Shown: positions 1 to 9,313, counted from the stretch's first letter. The stretch is 64,000 nt of DNA from Chryseobacterium sp. G0162 (GCF_003815715.1 NZ_CP033922.1:2014001-2078000); one strand, 5' to 3'. Numbers and translations are program-made. Notes: a model not told the origin generated them from the letters alone.

Positions 1-446
1 TCAGCAGAGATATTTTGGAAAAGTCTGTCATAGAAACCTTTTCCATATCCTATCCTATTCCCTTTCCGGTCGCAATATAAAAGCGGAGTAATCACATAGT
101 GAAAATCTTTCTCTCCGGAATCCTCATTGGAAATTGGTTCTGAAATTCCCCAATGGTTTGTTTCAAATACAGTATCCTTGAAAATTTCAATAGCAATCAG
201 TTGATCGTCTACAATTTTAGGTACATAAACACGGATATTTTGCGCTAAAAAATAATCAATGAAGATTTGAGTATCAATCTCATTAAACTTCTCAATCGGA
301 ACAAAAATATGGACCTTTTCCCCAGACTGAGGTTTAAAGTAAGTAATGAAATTCTGAAAAATGTTTTCAGATAACAAGAAAGCCTCATCACGAGACAAGG
401 CTTTTCTTTTTTGCATATATTGTTTTCTAAGCTCAGCTTTCAACAT
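1..446 (-). CDS. 5-formyltetrahydrofolate cyclo-ligase (partial, 3' end outside window)
   Basis: The minus strand reads open from an ATG at 446 to the window edge, giving the first 148 residues. It begins MLKAELRKQYMQKRKAL, and near the edge carries the family's nucleotide/folate motif RIGYGKGFYDR. The enzyme converts 5-formyl-THF to 5,10-methenyl-THF with ATP in the cytoplasm. The start is fixed because trhO ends 39 bases upstream and this is the first in-frame ATG after that stop. The close spacing and shared strand suggest co-transcription with trhO. The C-terminal part, about 40 residues, lies outside the window. The family assignment is confident from the motif. Confidence 0.9.
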   Translation of the reverse strand, partial: MLKAELRKQYMQKRKALSRDEAFLLSENIFQNFITYFKPQSGEKVHIFVPIEKFNEIDTQIFIDYFLAQNIRVYVPKIVDDQLIAIEIFKDTVFETNHWGISEPISNEDSGEKDFHYVITPLLYCDRKGNRIGYGKGFYDRLFQNISA

Positions 447-485
447 ACCAGTTACATTATTTTTACTGAACAGCTTCTTTATACT

Positions 486-1856
486 TTATGCGTTTTCAGA
501 AGGTTCAAGAATTTTATACAGTTTGTCTGATAAACGAACTCTAAACGGAATTTCAAAAGTGATCTGATCTCCCTGTTTTGCTGTTTCGCAAGGACCTCCA
601 TTAGCATAAATCTGAGTAATTGTGAGTTCCTGTTCACCTGTTGTAGGTCCGGAAACCAACACTCTATCTCCTACTGAAAGTTCTTTGTTTTCAATTAAAA
701 ACTGCCCGATTTTTGATTTTGAGAAATAATGTTCTGCTTTTCCAACCAAAACTTTTTTAACAGATATTTTCTGGCGGATATTCTTGGTTTCCGCCTTCGC
801 TAAAGGTGCTTTAGGCAGATCTCCTGAATTTTTAAACTTCAGGGCATCAGATTTTCCTTTTCTGAATACTTTATTTCCAACCTGCAATCCTTTTCTTAGC
901 TTCAATTGTTCTTCCCAAGGCAAATGGATGGTATCCAGACATTCTGTTGAACAGCAGTTTTCCATTGCGTCTTTACATTCATCACACTGGATAAATAACA
1001 GGTGACAGGCATCATTGGCACAATTGGTATGATTGTCACAAGGTTTTCCACATTGGTGACACTGAGAAATAATGTCATCGGTAATTCTTTCCCCTAAACG
1101 GTGGTCGAATACAAAATTTTTACCAATGAATTTACTTTCTATTCCCTCTTCTTTGATCTGGCGCGTATATTCAATGATTCCTCCTTCCAGCTGGAACACA
1201 TTTTTAAACCCCTGATGTTTGAAGTAGGCACTCGCTTTTTCACAACGGATACCACCGGTACAATACATCAACAGATTTTTATCTTCTTTAAAATCCTGTA
1301 GTTGTTCATTGATGATCGGCAAACTTTCTCTGAAGTTTTCCACATCAGGAGTAATAGCTCCTTCAAAATGTCCTACTTCACTTTCATAGTGATTTCTAAA
1401 ATCCACTACAATGGTGTTTGGATCATCAAGCATATTATTAAATTCCTGGGCCTTTAAATGAACTCCTTTATTGGTTACATCAAAAGTTTCATCATTCAGA
1501 CCATCAGCAACAATTTTATGTCTTACTTTAATGGTCAGTTTTAAAAAGGAATGATTGTCTTGTTCTACCGCTACATTCAAACGGATTCCTTTCATAAAGT
1601 CGTACACTTCTAATGTATTGCGGAAAGCCTCAAATTGTTCTGCAGGAATACTCATCTGAGCATTAATTCCTTCATGGGCAACATAAATACGGCCAAGCGC
1701 ATCAAGGGCATTCCAGGCTATGAATAAGTCGTCACGAAATTTTTTGGGATCTTCAATTTTAGCGTACGCATAGAAAGATAAAGTAAGACGTTCCTTACCA
1801 GCTTCATCAATAAGTCTAGCTCTTTCTTCTGCGCTTAAGGTGTTATACAGTTGCAT
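486..1856 (-). CDS. trhO: tRNA uridine(34) hydroxylase TrhO (rhodanese family) with C-terminal extension
   Basis: 456 residues. After an N-terminal acylphosphatase-like region comes a rhodanese domain with the active-site loop CTGGIRCEK (catalytic Cys about residue 199). A Cys-rich stretch follows (about residues 266-310, pairs such as CHQC and CDEC), likely binding metal. TrhO (YceA) makes 5-hydroxyuridine at tRNA position 34 using oxygen. E. coli YceA is about 350 residues. Here about 100 more follow, with GDRVLVSGP and a later FEIPFRVRL stretch resembling the small C-terminal barrel of U32-family proteins such as TrhP/YegQ. That resemblance is my reading by eye. A TATCTTTG element at 1891-1898 on the minus strand may be the -7 box, but no good -33 match was found. 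Confidence 0.9.
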   Translation of the reverse strand: MQLYNTLSAEERARLIDEAGKERLTLSFYAYAKIEDPKKFRDDLFIAWNALDALGRIYVAHEGINAQMSIPAEQFEAFRNTLEVYDFMKGIRLNVAVEQDNHSFLKLTIKVRHKIVADGLNDETFDVTNKGVHLKAQEFNNMLDDPNTIVVDFRNHYESEVGHFEGAITPDVENFRESLPIINEQLQDFKEDKNLLMYCTGGIRCEKASAYFKHQGFKNVFQLEGGIIEYTRQIKEEGIESKFIGKNFVFDHRLGERITDDIISQCHQCGKPCDNHTNCANDACHLLFIQCDECKDAMENCCSTECLDTIHLPWEEQLKLRKGLQVGNKVFRKGKSDALKFKNSGDLPKAPLAKAETKNIRQKISVKKVLVGKAEHYFSKSKIGQFLIENKELSVGDRVLVSGPTTGEQELTITQIYANGGPCETAKQGDQITFEIPFRVRLSDKLYKILEPSENA

Positions 1857-2216
1857 GCTATAAACGTTTTAAGTGAGAAAAATATTTTTGCAAAGATAGG
1901 CATTTTCAAATTAACTACTTTTCCTAGACTCAATGATAATTGACAGCTACCTATCATGAATGATGATAATGAGTAATGAAAGTAACTTTTTACATTGGTA
2001 TTTTATGCAACATTCTGTCACATTTTGTTTAATATTTTTTTAATTTTTGTTAACTCTGGCCTTAACAATTATGACATAATGCATAAAATGATATAATAGC
2101 CGTTAAATTTTAGTTAAAATTGAAACATAGCATACTAATTGCTTACTTATTTAACATTAAATTTGTTTACTCAAAAACAAAAAAGGAAATTAATTAATAA
2201 ACAAGAAAGATATACA
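1857..2216. other. Divergent intergenic region trhO / htrA
   Basis: 360 bases, very AT-rich, between two divergent genes. It should hold both promoters. I see a TAnnTTTG-type -7 box for trhO (TATCTTTG, minus strand, 1891-1898), but no convincing TTG/TAnnTTTG pair for the plus-strand protease gene. A longer in-frame start at 2139 exists, but the 26 extra residues are Lys/Gln/Asn-rich and precede a normal signal peptide, so I treat that stretch as leader. No RNA gene, repeat or small ORF is supported. Confidence 0.5.
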
Positions 2217-3746
2217 ATGAAGAGTACTTTAAAAAAACTATTACCATTTGCAGTAGTTGGAGTTATTTCCGGAGCTACTACCGTTGGAGCTATACAATAT
2301 TTCGGACACGGTTCCAATAACGGAGATCAATCATTTTTCACTACATCCGCACCTAACACATCATTCGCAGGAATGAATACGGGTGCTGTAGGCGATGACT
2401 TTGTAAAAGCAGCGAAAACAACTGTTCCGGCTGTAGTTACTATTAAAAATTATCAAAGCAGAACAGCAAGCAGAGCTACGGAACAGGATCTGTTCGATTA
2501 TTTCTTTGGTGATCCATTCGGAGGAAGAGGCCAACAAAGGCAAAAGCAACAGCAGGTTCCGGACAACATGCCTTCAGGGATGGGTTCCGGAGTAATTATT
2601 TCTCCTGACGGTTATATCATCTCAAACAACCACGTTGTAGCAGGTGCTAATAAACTGGAAGTTGTACTGAGCAACAAAAAATCATATATAGCTACTTTAG
2701 TGGGAACTGACCCTAACACGGATATCTCTTTATTAAAGATTGAAGAAAAAGGCCTTCCTTACCTAAACTTTGCTAACTCAGACAATATTGACGTTGGGCA
2801 ATGGGTACTTGCAGTAGGAAATCCGCTGGGGTTAAATTCCACTGTAACAGCAGGTATTGTTTCTGCTAAAGGAAGAGGAATCGGTATTTTAGGAAGCCAA
2901 GGGAAAGCAAGTAACCCGATTGAAAGTTTTATTCAGACGGATGCTGCCATCAACCCGGGAAATTCTGGAGGTGCCTTGGTAAATACCAATGGTGAACTTA
3001 TTGGAATTAACTCTGCGATTCAGTCTACAACAGGATATTATCAGGGATACGGATTTGCCGTTCCAGCTAACTTAGCAAGAAAAATTGTTGAGGATATCAA
3101 GAAATTCGGTATCGTACAAAGAGGGTTCTTAGGAGTTTCATCATTAGATCTTTCAAATGACCAACAAGTTGCTGCTTATAATAAACAATTCAAAACAAAC
3201 ATTAAGTCTGGTTCTGGAGTATATGTAACAGGGTTTGGTGATAATAGCGGTGCAGAAGATGCAGGTCTGAAAAAAGGTGATATCATTACCAAAATAGACA
3301 GTTATGACATCTCCGACTTTGCTGATCTATCGATGTCAATCGGAAGTAAGCGTCCTGGTGATAAAGTTCAGGTAACCTATTCTAGAAATGGTAAAGAAGC
3401 GACAACAAATGTAACTTTAAGAGACCAGAAAGGAGGTACTTCTACCAGAACGAAAGCGGATCTTAGCGTAACTGAAAAAATCGGTGCTGAGTTTGATCCT
3501 CTTACTGAAAGATTCAAAACTGAATATGGGCTGAATAGCGGTGTAGTTACTAAAAATGTATCTGAAGGTGGGGAAATGGCTAAGATCGGAATCGTAGACA
3601 ATTACATTATCATCGAGATCAATGGTAAGCCGGTGAATTCACAAAAAGACATCGAAAGCATACTGAATAAATACCAGGGGAATGTACAGGTGAAATTTGT
3701 AGATGACTATGGAAGAATGTACACGAAAGGATTTAAAATGCCTTAA
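2217..3746 (+). CDS. Do/DegP (HtrA)-family periplasmic serine protease
   Basis: 509 residues from the ATG at 2217, chosen because MKSTLKKLLPFAVVGVIS gives a proper N-terminal signal or anchor. The trypsin-like domain shows the full triad: His139 (SNNHVV), Asp169 (NTDISLL) and Ser250 (GNSGGAL). Two PDZ-like regions follow: about residues 285-390, with the carboxylate-binding GFLGVSSL, and about residues 410-509. Gln/Arg-rich sequence near residues 85-115 corresponds to the LA-loop region. The family degrades or refolds damaged envelope proteins. The gene is monocistronic by context, with a divergent neighbour upstream and a convergent one behind a terminator downstream. Confidence 0.93.
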   Translation: MKSTLKKLLPFAVVGVISGATTVGAIQYFGHGSNNGDQSFFTTSAPNTSFAGMNTGAVGDDFVKAAKTTVPAVVTIKNYQSRTASRATEQDLFDYFFGDPFGGRGQQRQKQQQVPDNMPSGMGSGVIISPDGYIISNNHVVAGANKLEVVLSNKKSYIATLVGTDPNTDISLLKIEEKGLPYLNFANSDNIDVGQWVLAVGNPLGLNSTVTAGIVSAKGRGIGILGSQGKASNPIESFIQTDAAINPGNSGGALVNTNGELIGINSAIQSTTGYYQGYGFAVPANLARKIVEDIKKFGIVQRGFLGVSSLDLSNDQQVAAYNKQFKTNIKSGSGVYVTGFGDNSGAEDAGLKKGDIITKIDSYDISDFADLSMSIGSKRPGDKVQVTYSRNGKEATTNVTLRDQKGGTSTRTKADLSVTEKIGAEFDPLTERFKTEYGLNSGVVTKNVSEGGEMAKIGIVDNYIIIEINGKPVNSQKDIESILNKYQGNVQVKFVDDYGRMYTKGFKMP

Positions 3747-3782
3747 TCAATAACTGAACAATAGTTATTTTCATATCAAAAG

Positions 3783-3814
3783 AAAAACGCTGCAAAGATT
3801 TTGCAGCGTTTTTT
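3783..3814. terminator. Bidirectional rho-independent terminator
   Basis: A near-perfect hairpin (AAACGCTGCAAA, loop GATT, TTGCAGCGTTT) with an A-run on the left and a T-run on the right. It can end transcription of the protease gene on the plus strand and of the membrane-protein/ridA pair on the minus strand, which converge here. Confidence 0.85.
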
Positions 3815-3816
3815 AT

Positions 3817-4272
3817 TTATTTGGATTTATTCATTTTCTCAGCGATTCTTTTCTTCTTGTTCCTCTCGTAAATCACTTCTACAATCTTACCCCCAATCCA
3901 TGAAAACGGGAAAAAGGTAAGAAAGATGGAGATCTTATAAAAGGTAGGATGATAAGGAAATATAATTACATCCAGCATCGCTATGAAAAGCATGATAAAA
4001 CCGATTAGAATAGCATAAGCTACTTTAGCGTATTTAACGATGATTGCCGTTGCTACTCCACCAATGGTAGTTCCCAGTCCGGAAATAAACAAAAGAAAGC
4101 CAAAAAAGGCTTTATCGTCTTTCATACTGAAAAGAAATCTCTGCCAATGCTCAAACGGAGCAAAAGCTTCGAAAGTAACCCATTGCGGGAAAACCCTTAT
4201 ACCAAGAGTAATAATAAGCCCTGCTATGCCAAGACCGATCAATACCGCAAATGTATTTCTTATAAAGTTCAT
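3817..4272 (-). CDS. Small integral membrane protein, function unknown
   Basis: 151 residues with four apparent membrane segments (about residues 5-27, 56-76, 82-106 and 112-130) and a Lys/Arg-rich C-terminal tail (KKKRIAEKMNKSK), placing the tail in the cytoplasm. No catalytic motif is visible and I do not recognise the family. The ATG overlaps the ridA stop codon by one base (TAATG), so the two genes are very likely translationally coupled and co-transcribed. Its role cannot be read from the sequence. Confidence 0.75.
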   Translation of the reverse strand: MNFIRNTFAVLIGLGIAGLIITLGIRVFPQWVTFEAFAPFEHWQRFLFSMKDDKAFFGFLLFISGLGTTIGGVATAIIVKYAKVAYAILIGFIMLFIAMLDVIIFPYHPTFYKISIFLTFFPFSWIGGKIVEVIYERNKKKRIAEKMNKSK

Positions 4273-4652
4273 TAATCCTGATGTGCGATCATAGAAATTT
4301 CAATATCCACATTTTTAGGCAAACAAGAAACCTGTACTGTTTCACGTGCCGGATAGCTTTCTGCATCTAAGTAAGAAGCATAAATATCATTCATTACTGC
4401 AAAATCATCCATGCTCTTAAGGAAGATTGTTGCTTTTACAACATTTTTAAAAGTCATCCCAGCTTCAGTAAGGATCGCCTCAAGATTTTTCATAACCTGA
4501 TGAGTTTCCTTTTCAATTCCTTCTACCAATTTACCAGTTGCAGGATCTACAGGGATCTGACCGGAGATGTATAACACTCCGTTTGCCATATTTGCTTGCG
4601 AATATGGGCCGATAGCTGCAGGCGCATTAACTGTGTTGATTATTTGTTTCAT
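4272..4652 (-). CDS. ridA: RidA family reactive enamine/imine deaminase
   Basis: 126 residues, the usual RidA length. The N-terminal AIGPYSQA and the substrate-carboxylate arginine (Arg103 in PARETVQV) are both present, as is the C-terminal VDIEISMIA strand. RidA hydrolyses 2-aminoacrylate and related intermediates released by PLP enzymes, protecting central metabolism. It is the first gene of a two-gene unit with the overlapping membrane protein. A good Bacteroidota-type promoter lies about 85 bases upstream (4744-4774), leaving a moderately long leader in which I see no structured RNA. Confidence 0.93.
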   Translation of the reverse strand: MKQIINTVNAPAAIGPYSQANMANGVLYISGQIPVDPATGKLVEGIEKETHQVMKNLEAILTEAGMTFKNVVKATIFLKSMDDFAVMNDIYASYLDAESYPARETVQVSCLPKNVDIEISMIAHQD

Positions 4653-4743
4653 ATACGGATATTTATTTTTTTATAAAATCATCTTTCATTGCCAACGATA
4701 AGTTAAGCAATTTCATGATCATTTCGTTAGATTTATTTGGTTG

Positions 4744-4774
4744 CAAATATAAAATTTATATTGGCAAATGCCAA
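4744..4774 (-). promoter_or_regulatory. Promoter for ridA (Bacteroidota type)
   Basis: On the minus strand, TTG (rc of 4772-4774) is followed after 20 bases by TATATTTG (rc of 4744-4751). This fits the Bacteroidota TTG / TAnnTTTG pattern. Expected transcription start near 4737. Confidence 0.6.
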
Positions 4775-4781
4775 TCTGATG

Positions 4782-7367
4782 TTAGAAAGGTGAATTTGGC
4801 TGTGTAAAACTTCTGTCTTTATACTTCAATGCATCGCTTAAGATATTGGCCTTGATCCCGATAAAGAAGTCATACACTTTATACTGTCCGAATGGCACCC
4901 AGTTAAAATTAATGGTAAAACTTCGCTGATCTCTTGAAAAACCAATTCTTGTATAGGCCAATTCTTTAGTCACCAAGTCATAGTGTGTACTTCCGGTAAC
5001 ATTCCAATAAGGAGTAAGCTTAATACTTCCATCAAGACCTACAGAAGCAATTTTACTACCAATTCTGCTGGTTCCTCTTGAATAGGCATAGTTTGCATTA
5101 ACGTTCAATGTCCAGCTTTGATCAAAACGCGAGTAATTGTCATCATCAAAATAATAGTTTTCATTTCGGACTTCACCTTTTGAAGCATATTTTTTCGCAT
5201 AATCTGTCTTTTCTCCAAAGATTTCACTGCTTAAAGGATAAGATACCTGAACATTGAATCCTTGTACCCCGAAAGCTCCAAACTTTTCTGTTCTGATCCC
5301 CTGATCCTGTCCCGGAATGAATTCAATTTTATAAGGATCAAGAGAAAGACTGGTATTAACGGTAAGTTTATTATTAAAGAAAGAAGACTGCCCATTGATA
5401 CTGAAAATAGACCAAGGGTGATCTTTTGCGGCAAAGTTATAGCTTCCTGTAAGGTTTAAAGATTCAAAAATCTTCACTTTCTTTACCCCGGTAGAATCAC
5501 TCTTAGATTTCACCTTCATTTCAATATTATTTCCTATACTGAAACCTAATGCACCCACCAGACTATTTGACGGGCTTCCAATAATTCCTTTTTCAAAGAT
5601 GGAATAAGGCGTAAGTGCTCCGGTTGCATTGTAATAGTTCTTGTAATATCCAAAACCAGGACTTGAAAAATCCGGAGAGTAAGTAAAGCCAATACTCGGA
5701 ATTACCATGTGTCTCACTGCTTCTACAATAGATCCTTTTTTAAACTTCATCATCCCATACAATGTTGTCTGAAGACTGGCAGTAGTAGAGAATGAAGAAT
5801 ATCCCGCAAAATTTTTATTGATTTCATCTACGGTCACATTCTTTATAGGATCATAATATCTGTTTAAAGTTTTTGTGGTTAAAGCATTATCAATATTAGC
5901 ACTTAAACTGAATGTAAAATATTTAGCCAAAGTAGTATTGGTGGCTAATGCAATATTATTCTTAAGCCCTGTCTGCATTTTATCCCACATTTCTTTTTTG
6001 AACAACTCATTTTCCTGAGTGTTGACAAAATTTGTCAGGTTAAAACCTGTATTTACCGTAATATTTTCAATAAGCCCCTGTCTTACTCCGGATTTTGATT
6101 TAAACAGATAAAATTGATTGACCGCTACGTTCATCTGCGGAAGACGAAGATCTGAAAATCCTGTAGCAAAATTCTGTGAATAAGATGCCGTTCCTGTAAT
6201 GGTTACCGGAAGCTTCAGAAATCTTTTGGTAAGAGTTACCGTTGAATTCTGGCTGGTATTCAATACATTTTGATTGAATATATAATTGTTGTTTAGCGGA
6301 TTATTATAGAACTTTGTACTTACCATATCCACTTGCGCACTGAAGGTAAGGAAAGGATTAGCCTTGGAATCCTGAGAATGCGACCAGCTGATCCTGTACG
6401 TACTGTTTTTAGTATAATCATCCAACCCTTTGATCCCTCTTATGACAGTTCCTATGTCTGCATTGAAAGACCCCGAATAGCGGTATTTTTTCTGATAATT
6501 CATTTGTGGACGCAAGTTCCAGCTTCCTTTGGTATAGATATCAGCAAGCACTTTAAGATCAAAATGTTCACCAATCGGCTGATAATATCCAATTCCGTTC
6601 AGGAAAAATCCTACATCTTCCCTTTCTCCAAAACTTGGGATCAAAATACCGGCTGCTCTTTTATCCGAAAATGGCAAAATGGCAAAAGGCATAATCAATG
6701 GTGTAGGAACCTGTTCTATATACATTTGAATAGGTCCCGTAACAATCTGAGATTTATTTTTTGATTTTATCAGCTTGATATTCGAAGCTCTCATGAAATA
6801 ATCTGCCGCCGTATCTTTTTTCTTTACAAAATATTCATCGGTAGTATAATCTGCTCTTCTCATGGCAAATACCGAATCGTTATATTTTTTTGTTTTCTGA
6901 GCTATAATTACGCCTTCACTTTCCTCTGTTCTAGCATTGAAAGCGATAGCCTGTTTAGTCTTTGTATTATAGCTAAACTCGTTGGTTTCGTATTTCTTTC
7001 CGGCTTGTGTAGTAACTACGGGCTCTATGATCTTTCCTAAAGAATCCAGTTTTCCTCTGGCATAAATCAGGTTTTTATTATCATCAATGGAAATATAATC
7101 TGCATCAATCTGCATATCCTGATATTTTACCTGGGCATTCTTATTAAGGAATGTCATTTTTTTAGGAATATCTCTTCGCTGATCATCTGCTTTTGTGTGA
7201 AGTACATCATCTAAAGCTTCTTTTTTCGCAACAATGGTATCCTTTTTGGAAATAGTATCATTAACCACATTTTTAGGCAATTTTTCAGGGGTTTTCTGTG
7301 CTAAAAAATTGTTAAAAATTAGGATAATTAAAATTTGTAATATATTTTTGAGGACGGTTTTGGCCAA
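4782..7367 (-). CDS. LptD-type outer-membrane LPS assembly protein
   Basis: 861 residues beginning with a signal peptide (ending about FNNFLAQ). About residues 65-220 form an OstA/LptA-like jellyroll (NAQVKYQDMQIDADYISID, then the ARGKLDS strand), and the remainder is a beta-barrel rich in alternating aromatic strands ending in a short tail. LptD inserts lipopolysaccharide into the outer leaflet together with LptE. The sequence fits the long Bacteroidota version of LptD. The gene is divergent from an amidase gene 53 bases away; both act on the envelope. No terminator is obvious in the gap to the ridA promoter. Confidence 0.85.
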   Translation of the reverse strand: MAKTVLKNILQILIILIFNNFLAQKTPEKLPKNVVNDTISKKDTIVAKKEALDDVLHTKADDQRRDIPKKMTFLNKNAQVKYQDMQIDADYISIDDNKNLIYARGKLDSLGKIIEPVVTTQAGKKYETNEFSYNTKTKQAIAFNARTEESEGVIIAQKTKKYNDSVFAMRRADYTTDEYFVKKKDTAADYFMRASNIKLIKSKNKSQIVTGPIQMYIEQVPTPLIMPFAILPFSDKRAAGILIPSFGEREDVGFFLNGIGYYQPIGEHFDLKVLADIYTKGSWNLRPQMNYQKKYRYSGSFNADIGTVIRGIKGLDDYTKNSTYRISWSHSQDSKANPFLTFSAQVDMVSTKFYNNPLNNNYIFNQNVLNTSQNSTVTLTKRFLKLPVTITGTASYSQNFATGFSDLRLPQMNVAVNQFYLFKSKSGVRQGLIENITVNTGFNLTNFVNTQENELFKKEMWDKMQTGLKNNIALATNTTLAKYFTFSLSANIDNALTTKTLNRYYDPIKNVTVDEINKNFAGYSSFSTTASLQTTLYGMMKFKKGSIVEAVRHMVIPSIGFTYSPDFSSPGFGYYKNYYNATGALTPYSIFEKGIIGSPSNSLVGALGFSIGNNIEMKVKSKSDSTGVKKVKIFESLNLTGSYNFAAKDHPWSIFSINGQSSFFNNKLTVNTSLSLDPYKIEFIPGQDQGIRTEKFGAFGVQGFNVQVSYPLSSEIFGEKTDYAKKYASKGEVRNENYYFDDDNYSRFDQSWTLNVNANYAYSRGTSRIGSKIASVGLDGSIKLTPYWNVTGSTHYDLVTKELAYTRIGFSRDQRSFTINFNWVPFGQYKVYDFFIGIKANILSDALKYKDRSFTQPNSPF

Positions 7368-7420
7368 TTTTATTCTATATAATTAAGGCCCAAAATTAAT
7401 ATAATTTTTATAACTGTAAG

Positions 7421-8707
7421 ATGCACAAACAAAATTTTAAAATAATTTTATCATTTCTCCTTCTCTTAATCAGCAACTTTGTTTTCTCTCAAAAGAAGTT
7501 TACACTAGTTCTAGATGCGGGACACGGAGGAAGTGATCATGGAGCCAATAGGACCTATTCAGACATTGGAAGAATTGCAGAAAAAGACATTACTCTTGCT
7601 ATCACCTTAAAAGTGGGGGCCATGCTTGAAAAAAACAGGGATTTCAAAGTAATCTATACCAGAAAGATTGATGAATACCCTTCTCTATCTGACAGAACCA
7701 ATCTTGCTAACAGAAGTAAGGCAGATTTATTTGTATCCATCCACTGTAATTCTTCTGCAAGACCTACCGCTTATGGTACAGAGACTTATGTACAGGGACC
7801 TAACCAGAACAATGAAAACCTGGAGGTTGCTAAAAGAGAGAATGATGTAATCTTTCTGGATGAAAAAGATAAGCAGACCTTCGGATCTTATAATCCTGAT
7901 TCTCCGGAATCTTTAATTGCATTAAAACTGCAACAAAGTAAATATCTTGAGTCCAGTCTCCTTTTAGGCGGATTGGTAGAAGATAACTTTGTGAATAAAG
8001 ATAAAAGATCTTCAAGAGGAGTTTTTCAGAAGAACCTTCACGTTCTCCGTATGAATGCCATGCCTTCTGTTCTGATTGAAACAGGTTTCATCAACCATCC
8101 TGAAGAAAGCCATTATATTGCTTCAGAAAAGGGTCAGGAGGAAATTGCAGAAAGTATCTATAACGCCATCATTGATTATAAAAAAGCGATTGACAGGAAA
8201 ACCGGCGGATCTTTTACTACGAAAAAGCAAGAACCTGAAAAACCGGCAGAAGTTCCGTTGAAAAATGATTTCAGAATATTATTGATGAGTTCTCCTACTA
8301 AATACAACGAGAATGACCCTGCATTGAAAGGACTGAACTATACTCTTACGCTCAAAGAAAACGGACAATACAAATACTATTATGCGGTAACCAATATGGC
8401 TTCAGTGAAGGACATTAATCTTAAAACAGCTAAAGATGCCGGATTCAGAAATGCTTTTGCAGTAGGATTCATGCCTAATCAGAGAATAAGTATGGGATAT
8501 TACACGCTGGAAGTGTACACAGGTGAGAAACTGAACGGAAATTCATATATCCTTCAGAACCTTAAAGATGTGGAAAGAGAGAAAGACAGTGGTGTTTTCT
8601 ATTATACTTATGGAAAGGTTTATACTTTGGAGGATGCTGTAAAATTACAGAAAGAGGTTGAGGCCAAAGGAATTAAAAATACCGTGATTCAAAAAGTTTA
8701 TAAATAA
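7421..8707 (+). CDS. N-acetylmuramoyl-L-alanine amidase (Amidase_3) with SPOR-like C-terminus
   Basis: 428 residues. A signal peptide (to about residue 23, NFVFSQ) precedes an Amidase_3 catalytic domain. Zinc and catalytic residues are visible: His35 (LDAGHGG), Glu54 (IAEKDI), His108 (SIHCNSS) and Glu220 (LIETGF). After a Lys/Glu/Pro-rich linker (about residues 265-282) the last 145 residues form a region with a SPOR-like ending (LEDAVKLQKEVEAKGIKN). SPOR modules bind denuded glycan at division sites, so a role in daughter-cell separation is likely. It cleaves the amide between MurNAc and the stem peptide in the periplasm. Confidence 0.92.
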   Translation: MHKQNFKIILSFLLLLISNFVFSQKKFTLVLDAGHGGSDHGANRTYSDIGRIAEKDITLAITLKVGAMLEKNRDFKVIYTRKIDEYPSLSDRTNLANRSKADLFVSIHCNSSARPTAYGTETYVQGPNQNNENLEVAKRENDVIFLDEKDKQTFGSYNPDSPESLIALKLQQSKYLESSLLLGGLVEDNFVNKDKRSSRGVFQKNLHVLRMNAMPSVLIETGFINHPEESHYIASEKGQEEIAESIYNAIIDYKKAIDRKTGGSFTTKKQEPEKPAEVPLKNDFRILLMSSPTKYNENDPALKGLNYTLTLKENGQYKYYYAVTNMASVKDINLKTAKDAGFRNAFAVGFMPNQRISMGYYTLEVYTGEKLNGNSYILQNLKDVEREKDSGVFYYTYGKVYTLEDAVKLQKEVEAKGIKNTVIQKVYK

Positions 8708-8720
8708 CTAAAAAATAATT

Positions 8721-8750
8721 TTGAAGTTAAAAAAGGTTTTTCTACTTTTG
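8721..8750 (+). promoter_or_regulatory. Promoter for tRNA-Glu (first copy)
   Basis: TTG at 8721-8723 and TACTTTTG at 8743-8750, with the canonical 19-base spacer. The predicted start falls about 7 bases after the second element, shortly before the tRNA at 8765. Confidence 0.8.
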
Positions 8751-8764
8751 CAACCTCAAAATTT

Positions 8765-8836
8765 GGCCTATTCGTCTAGTGGTCAGGACTCAAGATTTTC
8801 ATTCTTGCAACAGGGGTTCGATTCCCCTATAGGCTA
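8765..8836 (+). tRNA. tRNA-Glu (UUC), diverged copy
   Basis: 72 bases with all cloverleaf arms. The acceptor GGCCTAT pairs with ATAGGCT, followed by discriminator A. The anticodon stem CAAGA/TCTTG encloses the loop TTTTCAT, giving anticodon TTC (Glu). The T arm is AGGGG-TTCGATT-CCCCT. CCA is not encoded. It differs from the three identical copies at 9965-10323 at several paired positions while keeping pairing (compensatory changes). It has its own promoter and terminator. Confidence 0.95.
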
Positions 8837-8837
8837 C

Positions 8838-8875
8838 AAAAAAGGAGAAATGATACGTATCATTTCTCCTTTTTT
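8838..8875 (+). terminator. Rho-independent terminator after tRNA-Glu
   Basis: A perfect 19-base inverted repeat (AAAAAAGGAGAAATGATAC and its complement, meeting between 8856 and 8857), ending in a T-run. It starts two bases after the tRNA and works in both directions. Confidence 0.85.
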
Positions 8876-8886
8876 ATTTTAACCGG

Positions 8887-9057
8887 TTAGATATTAATTC
8901 CATTCTCAGCGTTTAACATTTCCAAATTTCTCAGTAAAAACGAACCGATTGATTTTATTTTTAATCCTACTTCGCAGATTAAAGAAAATATTCTTCTGTT
9001 GGTAAATTCACTATAAATACAATATATTTTTTTCAATTCCTGTTGGAATTTATCCAT
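8887..9057 (-). CDS. Possible 56-residue small protein (doubtful)
   Basis: ATG at 9057 to TAA at 8887 on the minus strand encodes 56 residues starting MDKFQQELKKIYCIYSE. Composition is Lys/Ile/Leu/Phe-rich and looks helical. No family is recognised and no promoter is evident. It could equally be a chance ORF in AT-rich DNA or the remnant of a longer gene. Confidence 0.2.
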   Translation of the reverse strand: MDKFQQELKKIYCIYSEFTNRRIFSLICEVGLKIKSIGSFLLRNLEMLNAENGINI

Positions 9058-9313
9058 TCATTTTACAACAGAAATAAAAAATGGTTTTATAGGATGCTGG
9101 TACACTGAACTTTATTATTATCCAGATAAAAATATCAGTGATTTTCTTTTAAAAAAGCATGATATTTACATTATATCTCACAAAAGCCTTATATTTGCAA
9201 AAATTTTTTAATAAATTTAACCATAATTGTCAGACAAATATGGTGACACTGATGAAAATTATTATTGATAACCCCCTGTCTGTAGTTTTCTACAGACTAT
9301 CAAATTTTATATC

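Larger units (their letters stand above)
8837..9313. other. Intergenic region after tRNA-Glu
   Basis: 477 bases. After the terminator the sequence is AT-rich. On the minus strand an open frame of 56 codons exists (8887-9057, listed separately as doubtful). A TATATTTG box at 9190-9197 on the plus strand could serve the gene at 9314, but no matching TTG lies about 19 bases upstream. Nothing else is supported. Confidence 0.4.

Noticed and set aside
2139..2216. Longer N-terminus for the HtrA protease
   Set aside because: The extra 26 residues are polar and precede a normal signal peptide that starts at 2217.
6333..6764. 143-codon plus-strand open frame inside lptD
   Set aside because: Antisense to the LptD barrel; no recognisable protein features.
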